A stretch of 64,000 bases of DNA. Origin: CBDCKR01 sp964572045. GTDB lineage: Bacteria > Gemmatimonadota > Gemmatimonadetes > Longimicrobiales > Gaopeijiaceae. Location of the stretch: NCBI GenBank assembly GCA_964572045.1, contig CAZNEI010000002.1, positions 72,237-136,236 on the forward strand. The letters are read 5' to 3'. This document shows, in pieces, positions 24,906-32,025 of this stretch. Numbering within the stretch: the first letter of the stretch is position 1; every line of letters starts with the position of its first letter. The notes beneath the pieces are model-generated. The model made no database searches, was not told the DNA's origin, and worked only from the letters and a program-made list of their open reading frames with translations. Position numbers and translations under genes: made by a program.

Positions 24906-25851
24906 GTCAACACGAGGTTGGAGTCGGGCTGTCGGACGGCCCTGGCGGGTGGCCGCTGGGGCCTCACCAAGTCCGCACGCGGCTCAGCAGAAACCCGCCG
25001 TCGACGGGCAGCACGACGCCCGTGATGTGGCCCGCCTCCCCGGATGCCAGGAAGAGCACCGCGTTCGCGACGTCCCGAGGGGATCCGACCCTTCCCAGCG
25101 GGATGCCGCGCTCGATGCGTTCGGCCCGCTCCGGATCGGACAGGCAGTGATGGGTGCTGAGGCCGTTGCGTATCACTCCGGGGGCGACGGCATTCACGTT
25201 GATGTCGTGGGGCGCCAGCTCCAGGGCGAGCTGCTTCGTCAGGGTGTGCACGGCTCCCTTGGACGAGGCGTAGTGCGGCGCCCGACGCGGCGGCTGGAGG
25301 CCGGCTACGGAGCCGAGGTTCACGATCTTGCCGCCCCGCCCCTCGGCGATCATCGCGCCGGCCACGACCTGGCTGCACAGGAAGACGCCCTTGAGGTTTG
25401 TGTCGAGCGTTCGATCCCACTCGTCTTCGGGGATGTCGAGGAGCGGCGTGATCGTCTCGACCCCCGCATTGTTGATCAGGATGTCGATGGGGCCGAGCCG
25501 TTGCGCCCTGCCGACCAGTGCCTCGATCTCCGGCTTCCGAGTGACGTCGGTACGGGCTGCCTCGCCCCGGCCGCCGAGCGCCTCGACCTGGCGAGCGGCG
25601 GCCCGCGCGGCGGTCTCGTCGACATCCGCGATGACGATGTCGGCTCCCTCCTCGGCGAGGCGGAGGGCGATCGCCTTGCCGATGCCCGCGCCTCCCCCCG
25701 TCACGACGGCCACTTTGCCTTCGAGTCTCATCGACTTTTTCTCCAACCAGGTAGGGTGAGTAAGGTGTGCACTTTCGCGCGGACTCGGGAGCCCGCGACC
25801 GGCCGGTCAGGCCCCGACCGCGGCCACGCCGGGGTCGCCTGTGCCTTCGAC
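24906..25851. repeat. Segmental duplication, derived copy (partner 5290-6236)
   Basis: This is the second copy of the 0.95-kb segment. It carries the complete SDR gene plus fragments of what flanks it at 5.3-6.2 kb: the VNTRLESG end of the upstream SDR (from 24907) and the end of the permease gene (stop codon at 25807, then the GAAAVG codons, followed by one small indel). Neither fragment is part of a working gene here, so this is the derived copy. Confidence 0.95.
24964..25731 (-). CDS. Short-chain dehydrogenase/reductase (derived copy)
   Basis: A 255-aa paralogue of the SDR at 5348 with the catalytic Ser141, Tyr154 and Lys158 unchanged. I count 12 substitutions. Four fall together in the loop between catalytic Ser and Tyr (ILPPLREPH became LQPPRRAPH) and three in the last ten residues. 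The first 65 residues are identical, as is the upstream sequence including the GGAG site, so it is probably expressed if a promoter reads in. It has left its ABC operon; its nearest neighbour is the lipoprotein gene at 25871. The frame is intact, so it is not a pseudogene. Confidence 0.93.
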   Translation of the reverse strand: MRLEGKVAVVTGGGAGIGKAIALRLAEEGADIVIADVDETAARAAARQVEALGGRGEAARTDVTRKPEIEALVGRAQRLGPIDILINNAGVETITPLLDIPEDEWDRTLDTNLKGVFLCSQVVAGAMIAEGRGGKIVNLGSVAGLQPPRRAPHYASSKGAVHTLTKQLALELAPHDINVNAVAPGVIRNGLSTHHCLSDPERAERIERGIPLGRVGSPRDVANAVLFLASGEAGHITGVVLPVDGGFLLSRVRTW

Positions 25852-25870
25852 AACCCAGGGCGCTGGTCGC

Positions 25871-27580
25871 CTACCGCCGATTCGACTCGATATGTCTCGC
25901 CATCTCCCGCAGCATGTCGCTCCTCGGCTTCGGCCGCCAGCCGTGGCTCATCATCGGACGCCCGTAGAGGATCTCACCCCCGTAGTGCGGCTCGGCGGTC
26001 TCGAGGAACTCCTCGAGCTCGTAGACGGCCAGGTTGAGGTAGAATTGGTCCATCTCCCCGACGTAGACGCGTAACTTGCCGACGAGATCGGGCCCGATCT
26101 CGTCCCAGTTCTCGCGCAAGTAGTGGACCAAGTCGTAGCCGTTGTCCCTCATGTACTCGGCCACCTCGTGATCGATGACCCCCGTCTCGGGGTCCCACAA
26201 GGGGCGGGGATATCCGTCGTCTCCGACGGGGCCATAAGTGGCCTCCCAGATGCCGAGCTGTTGCGCGCCTCGGCCCTTGTCGCCGAGTACCTGCTCGAAG
26301 CGGGTCATGTCCCGCGTCGTGATCGTGGGCTGTCCGATGAACTCCCCGTGGTTCCAGTGGTCCCGCATCCAGAAGCGCTCGGGCCGGATCCACTCGTGGT
26401 GCAGGTCGGGCGTGTAGGCGTTGGCTTCCTCGTAGATGTTGATGAGGCCGTATCGGGTGAAGTCGATGGGATCGGGAAACAGGATCCATGCGCCGCCGAA
26501 GAACGCCGGGTGCTGGACCTGGAGCGCCATCGATTCCCAGCCACCGGTAGATCCCCCCGTCAGGACTCGGGCCCAGCTCTCGCGTATGATGCGAAACTCC
26601 TCCTCCACCCGGGGGATCAACTCGGTCATGATTGCGTCGCCGTACGGGCCGTTGTTCGCCGAATTCACCGCGTAGGAATCGTCGTAATAGGGGGTGGGAT
26701 GCTGGAAGGTGACGCCGATCATCCTCGGGAAGTCGTCCGACATCCACTGCTGGGAGAACTCCCAGCTCGTCTCCCGATTGTGGCGCAGCCGGACTCTGCG
26801 GCGATCCGGGTCCTCGGCCGGGGGTGCGTCGGCGGTCGTGAAGCCGAACGGGGCCGCGAGGCTGAAGTGTCCCTGGGCGTACACGACGGGATACCGCCGG
26901 TCCGGCTCATCGTCGTAGCCCTTCGGCAGGAGCACTGTCGCGCCCAGGTAGATCGGGCGCCCCCAAAAGTCGGAGAGGAGATCGCTCTGGAACTTGATGC
27001 GCTTCACCCATTCGGTGTCGGGCGGGATCTCGACCGGAGGAAGCACCTCGGTCAGCTCCAGGCGCACGGTGTAGCCGGCCTCGGGGTCGAGGTGCACCCG
27101 GTGCACCTCGCTCACGATGTTGCCGGGTGATCGGTTGAACTGCTGACCCTCCCACTGGTCGTTGTGGAGCCATACGGTGTGCCCGTCCGCGCGTCGGAAC
27201 TCCGTGTAGACGTTCGCGATCGCCTGGATGTAGTAATCGCCCGCGGGGATGTCGCCGAGTCGCTCGGGAGGGTATCCGACCGTGCTTCCGTCGAGCACCG
27301 CGATCTCACCTGCGTCCCAGTCCTGTACGCCGATGCCGAAGAACGGAACGCTCGTCTCCCATGCTCCGGCCTGGAGGCGAGGCTCACGCGAGCCGTCACG
27401 GGTGATCATGACGAGCACGCGGCCCGTAATCGGCTCGGATCTGGCGGAGGCCGCGTACGTGACCACGAAGCGAGTGTCGACGGGCTGGGCGCAACCGCCG
27501 ACAAGGATCGCGCAAGTGGCGAGGATCCACGCACAAGCGGGCCTGGACCCGCGGCCGTGCTCGGCCATCGATTGCGGCAT
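25871..27580 (-). CDS. Exported lipoprotein, esterase-D-like alpha/beta hydrolase
   Basis: A 569-aa protein with a signal peptide ending LVGGC, lipidated at C30. Residues 40-190 look like a beta-rich N-terminal domain. From about 195 (FQSDLLSDFWGRP) a putative esterase domain begins, with YPVVYAQGHFS on a core strand and the nucleophile elbow GGSTGGW around Ser344. Family members cleave esters such as ferulate, mycolate or siderophore linkages. GGAG sits 7 nt before the ATG at 27580. It is divergent from the M24 peptidase gene across 275 bp. The true substrate is unknown; hydrolysis outside the cytoplasm is well supported. Confidence 0.82.
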   Translation of the reverse strand: MPQSMAEHGRGSRPACAWILATCAILVGGCAQPVDTRFVVTYAASARSEPITGRVLVMITRDGSREPRLQAGAWETSVPFFGIGVQDWDAGEIAVLDGSTVGYPPERLGDIPAGDYYIQAIANVYTEFRRADGHTVWLHNDQWEGQQFNRSPGNIVSEVHRVHLDPEAGYTVRLELTEVLPPVEIPPDTEWVKRIKFQSDLLSDFWGRPIYLGATVLLPKGYDDEPDRRYPVVYAQGHFSLAAPFGFTTADAPPAEDPDRRRVRLRHNRETSWEFSQQWMSDDFPRMIGVTFQHPTPYYDDSYAVNSANNGPYGDAIMTELIPRVEEEFRIIRESWARVLTGGSTGGWESMALQVQHPAFFGGAWILFPDPIDFTRYGLINIYEEANAYTPDLHHEWIRPERFWMRDHWNHGEFIGQPTITTRDMTRFEQVLGDKGRGAQQLGIWEATYGPVGDDGYPRPLWDPETGVIDHEVAEYMRDNGYDLVHYLRENWDEIGPDLVGKLRVYVGEMDQFYLNLAVYELEEFLETAEPHYGGEILYGRPMMSHGWRPKPRSDMLREMARHIESNRR

Positions 27581-27855
27581 CGAAGTTCTCCGGTCGGGCG
27601 GTTTGTCCGGGGGCGCCCGATCGACGAGGCGCGCTCCGGCGAAGAGGGTGACCGTGTGAGGATACGGGTTGGCGCGTGGAATGTCATCGGAGGCTCGGGG
27701 GCCACACCCGCTCTTCGATCTCCTCGAAGGCTGGTCCGAGAGGGAACCTGGAGCGGCGCCTCTACGGGTGGGCCGGGGTTCGAGGTTGCCGAGTCCCCGT
27801 TCCCCTCGCCTATTGAAGAGGTCCGTGGTCCGGATCTTCGACTGTGAGGTAATCG

Positions 27856-29289
27856 ATGTGCTCTGACGCTTCTCGTATCGAGCGGCCGGCAGGTCCCGGC
27901 CCCCGGAGACCGCTCGCCGGTCTCACACCGATCGTGACCTCGTGGCTGGCCGTGTGCGTCTCCCTGACCTCGGCGTGCGCTCCCCGGGACACGTCCGACG
28001 CGGCCGGAGGCTCCTATGAGTTCGATCTTCCCAACTGGTCCGAGCAGGTGGCGTTGCGCGAGGCGTGGCTCGAGCGCCGCCACGAAATGTTGCTGCCCAT
28101 GATGCGTCAGTACGACATTGACATGTGGATCGTAGTGAACGAGGAGTTCCACGACGATCCCCTGACGGAGTATGTCGCTCCGCCCCGGCCGTATGCGGGC
28201 AACCGGGACATGTTCGTCTTCGTCGATACCGGCGAGGAGCTTCGGAAGGTCGCGATCACGGGCTTTTCGGAGGTCAACCTCAAGCGCTTCTTCGAGTCGC
28301 CCGACGAGCCGCGTCCGGCGAGCGAGGTGCTGCCCGAGCTCTACGCCGCCCACGATCCTCAGAGGATCGCGCTCGCCATCGACGGACGGAAGGGCATGAC
28401 CCGGAGCCTGACCCATGCGTCGTACCAATACCTGAGCGAGATCATGGGGCCCGAGGCCACTTCGAGGTTCGTGGGCGCAGCCGACCTGATCGAGGAGTTC
28501 CTGGACACGCGGATTCCGGGGGAGCTGGAGCCCTACCGCCAGTTGGTGCAATTGACGGAGATTATCGCCAAGCGGGCATTCTCCGACGAAGTGATCGAGC
28601 CGGGTGTCACGACGATCGGGGACGTGCGGCGCTGGATCTACGATGCGATGTGGGAGTATCGCGTGAGCACCTGGTTCCAGCCGGACCTTCGACTGCAGCG
28701 GGCCGGGAGGCCGAACGACACGTCGCGGGGCTTTCTGGCCGTGGCCCCGGAACACTGGGTGATCGAGCCCGGTGACGTGCTCCACCTCGATGTGGGGATC
28801 TCCTATCTGGGGCTCGACACGGACTGGCAGAAGATGGCCTACGTGCTAATGGAGGGTGAGACCGAGCCGCCGGCCGGGCTGCGCGCTGCCATGGCGAACA
28901 CCAACGCGCTGCAGGATGCCCTCACGTCGAGCGGGCGCCCCGGCCTGACGGCCGGTGAGGTGTACGACGCGACGATGGCGGTGATGGACGCCCAGTCGAT
29001 CAACGCCCAGATCTACTCCCATCCCTTGGGCAACCACGGCCACGGTATGGGGGCGAGCATCGATTTCCGGGCTGCCCGCCGCGGTGACACGGCTCGGCAG
29101 TCGAAGCGGTTGCGGGACGGCTCCTACATCTCCATCGAGCTCAATACCCTCACACCCGTTCCGGAGTGGGACGGACAAGAGGTCTACATCATGATGGAGG
29201 ATCCGGCCCACCTCGACGATCGAGGCTATCACTTCTTCGTGCCCCGGCAGGAGAGCTTCTATCTGATCGGGGGGAGGTTGAGTCGATGA
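27856..29289 (+). CDS. Exported M24 metallopeptidase, Xaa-Pro aminopeptidase-like
   Basis: A 477-aa protein with an N-terminal export signal ending SLTSAC, a likely lipobox. The pita-bread domain has the complete two-metal site: D312 (LDVG), D323 (DTDW), H396 (GHGMG), E428 (IELNT) and E448 (MMED). M24 enzymes remove an N-terminal residue before proline or split Xaa-Pro dipeptides. Most are cytoplasmic, so the export signal is notable. GAGG lies 5-6 nt before ATG 27856. Its stop overlaps the start of the M28 peptidase gene, so the two probably work together on peptides outside the cell membrane. Confidence 0.88.
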   Translation: MCSDASRIERPAGPGPRRPLAGLTPIVTSWLAVCVSLTSACAPRDTSDAAGGSYEFDLPNWSEQVALREAWLERRHEMLLPMMRQYDIDMWIVVNEEFHDDPLTEYVAPPRPYAGNRDMFVFVDTGEELRKVAITGFSEVNLKRFFESPDEPRPASEVLPELYAAHDPQRIALAIDGRKGMTRSLTHASYQYLSEIMGPEATSRFVGAADLIEEFLDTRIPGELEPYRQLVQLTEIIAKRAFSDEVIEPGVTTIGDVRRWIYDAMWEYRVSTWFQPDLRLQRAGRPNDTSRGFLAVAPEHWVIEPGDVLHLDVGISYLGLDTDWQKMAYVLMEGETEPPAGLRAAMANTNALQDALTSSGRPGLTAGEVYDATMAVMDAQSINAQIYSHPLGNHGHGMGASIDFRAARRGDTARQSKRLRDGSYISIELNTLTPVPEWDGQEVYIMMEDPAHLDDRGYHFFVPRQESFYLIGGRLSR

Positions 29290-30908
29290 AGCGCAATACG
29301 GCGATGTCCGCGTATGCAGTGGGGGCCCTAGCCGCGTTGGGCGGTCTGGCCGGGTGCGGCGGGGAGGGGGCGTCCCCGGACGTCGCCGAGGCCATCGAGG
29401 TCATCCGGCCGGATCTGATCCGATCCCACATCGAGTTCCTGTCGGACGATCGGCTCCGCGGCCGCGATACCGACGACGTGGGCTACGAGATCGCCCGCGA
29501 CTACGTGGCGGAGCAGTATGGGAGAATCGGCCTCGAGCCCGCCTTCGACGGATCCTACCTTCAGCCCTTCGACCTGCTGGAAATCGTCGGGGACCAGGGG
29601 AGTCGCCTGCGGATCGGTGACCGGGAGATCGCCTACCCGGAGGCCTCCTTCACCCCGGACTGGAGGGGCGAGAGGCCCTCCGTCTCGGGCCGGGGCGTCT
29701 ACGTCGGCCGCGGACTGGTGGACGGCGAGCTGCCTACGGACGTGGACCTGGAGGGGAGCGTCGTCTTCACCTTGGCGGGCCTCCCCGAGGGACGGGAAGA
29801 GGAGTTCGATGTGGTGATCAGTGGCCGGACCGAGGTCGAGCTCGCGTATCGCCGGGGAGCCCGGGCCGTGGTGGTCGTGGATCCCCGGCCCGACGCCGCG
29901 ACGTGGGAAGGACGGCTTCGTCCGCGGCGTCCGCTGCGCGTGCTTGCCGACGGCACGACCACCAGGTTCCGGGCGGCGGCGAGCCTCGGCCCCACCGCGT
30001 CCCGAGCCTTTCTCGACCGGTGGTCGGTGGAGCCCCCGACGAGCCCCGAGCCCGTCGACCTCGGCCCCGTGACGATCGAGCCGGCCCACGAGCTCCGCAC
30101 GTCGAGGAGCTGGAACGTCGGGGGACTCGTCCGCGGAACGGATCCCGAGCTCCGCGACGAGGTCGTCGTTTTGACGGCCCACCTCGATCACGTCGGCATC
30201 GGGGCCCCCGACGCCGACGGCGACAGCATCTACAACGGAACGCACGACAACGCCCTGGGGGTCGCGAAGATCCTCGCGGCCGCCGAGGCGATGGTCGGAC
30301 TCGACATGGCCCGCTCGGTGCTGTTTCTCGCCGTGGGAGCCGAGGAGGGTGGCCTCCTGGGGTCGTGGTACTACGTGCGGAACCCCGTCTTCCCGATGGA
30401 GAACACCGTCGCCGCCCTCAACCACGATGGCGGCCTCGACGGCCAGGCCTCGGACGACTTCCTCGCCTTCGGGGACGAATACTCGACGCTCGGGACCTTC
30501 TTGGAGCAGGCGGGGGAGGAGTACGGCACCTCGTACGAGACCTACCGGATCCCGCCCTTCGGGGCGGCTCAGGCGCTCCTCTTCCGCTCCGACCAGTACT
30601 CCTTCCTTCTCGCCGGCGTGCCGGGGGTCTACCTCATGCCCGGCTTCGCCGTCGACGGGAACCTGGAGACGAACCGACGGGCCTGGCAGTACTACCTGGA
30701 CAACGTGAACCACCAGCAGCGCGACAACTTCCTTCCGGACGCGAGCTGGGAGTCACCGGTAGCCATGTCTGCGATGTCGGTCCACCTCGCTCGGAATCTC
30801 GCGAACTCGCCGACGGTTCCGGAGATGCTGCCCGACGCCCCGTTCAGGAAGCCGCGGGCGAGACCGGACACTCCGGCCTTCTACGGGGATACGGAGGTGC
30901 CGAGGTAG
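29286..30908 (+). CDS. Exported M28 zinc aminopeptidase-like lipoprotein
   Basis: A 540-aa protein with a signal peptide ending GLAGC and a likely lipid anchor. Residues 120-250 look like a protease-associated insertion. The catalytic M28 domain shows H299 (TAHLDH), D321 (THDNA), the glutamate pair E353/E354 (AEEGGLLGS) and D381 (NHDGG), the ligands and general base of co-catalytic zinc aminopeptidases. ATG 29286 overlaps the M24 stop (ATGA), so translation is coupled. It probably trims free N-terminal residues from peptides, complementing the proline-tolerant M24 enzyme. Confidence 0.88.
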   Translation: MKRNTAMSAYAVGALAALGGLAGCGGEGASPDVAEAIEVIRPDLIRSHIEFLSDDRLRGRDTDDVGYEIARDYVAEQYGRIGLEPAFDGSYLQPFDLLEIVGDQGSRLRIGDREIAYPEASFTPDWRGERPSVSGRGVYVGRGLVDGELPTDVDLEGSVVFTLAGLPEGREEEFDVVISGRTEVELAYRRGARAVVVVDPRPDAATWEGRLRPRRPLRVLADGTTTRFRAAASLGPTASRAFLDRWSVEPPTSPEPVDLGPVTIEPAHELRTSRSWNVGGLVRGTDPELRDEVVVLTAHLDHVGIGAPDADGDSIYNGTHDNALGVAKILAAAEAMVGLDMARSVLFLAVGAEEGGLLGSWYYVRNPVFPMENTVAALNHDGGLDGQASDDFLAFGDEYSTLGTFLEQAGEEYGTSYETYRIPPFGAAQALLFRSDQYSFLLAGVPGVYLMPGFAVDGNLETNRRAWQYYLDNVNHQQRDNFLPDASWESPVAMSAMSVHLARNLANSPTVPEMLPDAPFRKPRARPDTPAFYGDTEVPR

Positions 30909-31128
30909 GGGGAGGCAGCGGCGTACAACCCCACCGCGAAGGCGACGGGGATCCCGTTTCGTGACGCCAGCCGCATCGGGCCGAGTGAACGCCGTTGGGG
31001 TGGCGCGCGCCGCCCACCGTCTCCTGTGGCCCGGCTGAGGGTGACCGTGTTACATTGCCCGCTTCTTCTGCCCCACCGTCCGTCTCTGCGAGTCCCCTGA
31101 GTATCCCGTCTCGACCGGAGCTATCCCG

Positions 31129-31671
31129 ATGCCTATCGCCCGCACCGCCCTCCCCGTCCTCGCCCTCGCGGCCATCGGCACCTCCGGTGTCTTCGCGCAG
31201 AGTGCACCGCCCAATTTCATCGAGGAATTCGAGGTGCAGTTCAATGCGTCAGCCGACAAGCTCGTGGCCCTCGCCGAGGCGATGCCTGCGGAGACGTACG
31301 CCTGGACTCCGATGGAGGGTGTATACACGGTGGCCCGCGCCTACATGCACACCGCGCGCTACAACTACTACTATCCCGAAATCGCCCTGAACGTCCCCTC
31401 GCCGATGGGCGCTGCGGAGTACGACAGCTGGGAGGAGGGGGTATCGGAGAAGGAGAAGGTTGTCGCGATTCTGGCCGAGTCGATGGAGCACGTCAGGCGA
31501 GTCGCGGCCTCCATGTCCTCCGAGGCTCTGGACAAGAGGACTGAGCTGTACGGCCGTGACGTCGGTCAGTGGGCCGTCCTGCTCCAACTCATCGCCCACA
31601 TGAACGAGCATCTCGGGCAGGCGATCGCCTACGCACGCATGAACCATGTGGTGCCGCCCTGGTCGCGCTAG
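31129..31671 (+). CDS. Exported DinB/YfiT-like four-helix protein
   Basis: A 180-aa protein with a signal peptide cleaved near residue 24 (VFAQS). The rest has the DinB-fold histidine triad H74 (YMHTAR), H157 and H161 (HMNEHLGQ), which binds a divalent metal in this family. Many DinB-like proteins are thiol-dependent transferases, but members of this secreted group have no known function. GGAG lies 9 nt before ATG 31129. It stands alone, 220 nt after the M28 gene, with a hairpin 40 nt past its stop. Confidence 0.85.
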   Translation: MPIARTALPVLALAAIGTSGVFAQSAPPNFIEEFEVQFNASADKLVALAEAMPAETYAWTPMEGVYTVARAYMHTARYNYYYPEIALNVPSPMGAAEYDSWEEGVSEKEKVVAILAESMEHVRRVAASMSSEALDKRTELYGRDVGQWAVLLQLIAHMNEHLGQAIAYARMNHVVPPWSR

Positions 31672-31710
31672 ACCCCCGAACTGCATGATCCTACCCGGCG
31701 TGCCGATGTC

Positions 31711-31729
31711 CGGCGCCAGGATGGCGCCG
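31711..31729 (+). terminator. Hairpin downstream of the DinB-like gene
   Basis: A perfect 7-bp GC stem (CGGCGCC, loop AGGAT, GGCGCCG) starts 40 nt after the stop at 31671. There is no T-run, which is common in high-GC genomes, so a terminator is likely but unproven. Confidence 0.45.
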
Positions 31730-32025
31730 TCGGCTGTGCGGGCGCCCCCTCGCCGACGCTGATGCGGGGCACACGAGCCTGGCCCCAGGCCGTACGCATC
31801 GGCGGATTCGTGCTGATCTGAGGCGGCATCTCATTTTCTCGGTGCCAGCTGTGCCGCCCAGGATTCGCGGGTGTGGCCAAGGCATCGGATCTTGATCTCT
31901 TCCGAGGCAAGACCGGCTGCCTGACATTCTGGGGGGGAGAAGCAAGCACCGGGGGAGCCTCTCCTGGGGAGCTCCGCGACCCGCGGGCCGACCTCCGCTC
32001 GAACTTGGATCGAAGGGACAAAACT
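31730..32025. other. Intergenic stretch before the flavoprotein gene
   Basis: About 0.3 kb with no gene I can support. The open frame of the next gene runs back to 31873, but that extension is low-complexity and not homologous, so GTG 32026 is preferred. Confidence 0.5.

Noticed and set aside
31873..32025. N-terminal extension of the dimethylglycine-dehydrogenase-type protein
   Set aside because: The extra 51 residues are low-complexity and precede the FAD-binding start; GTG 32026 has a better ribosome site.
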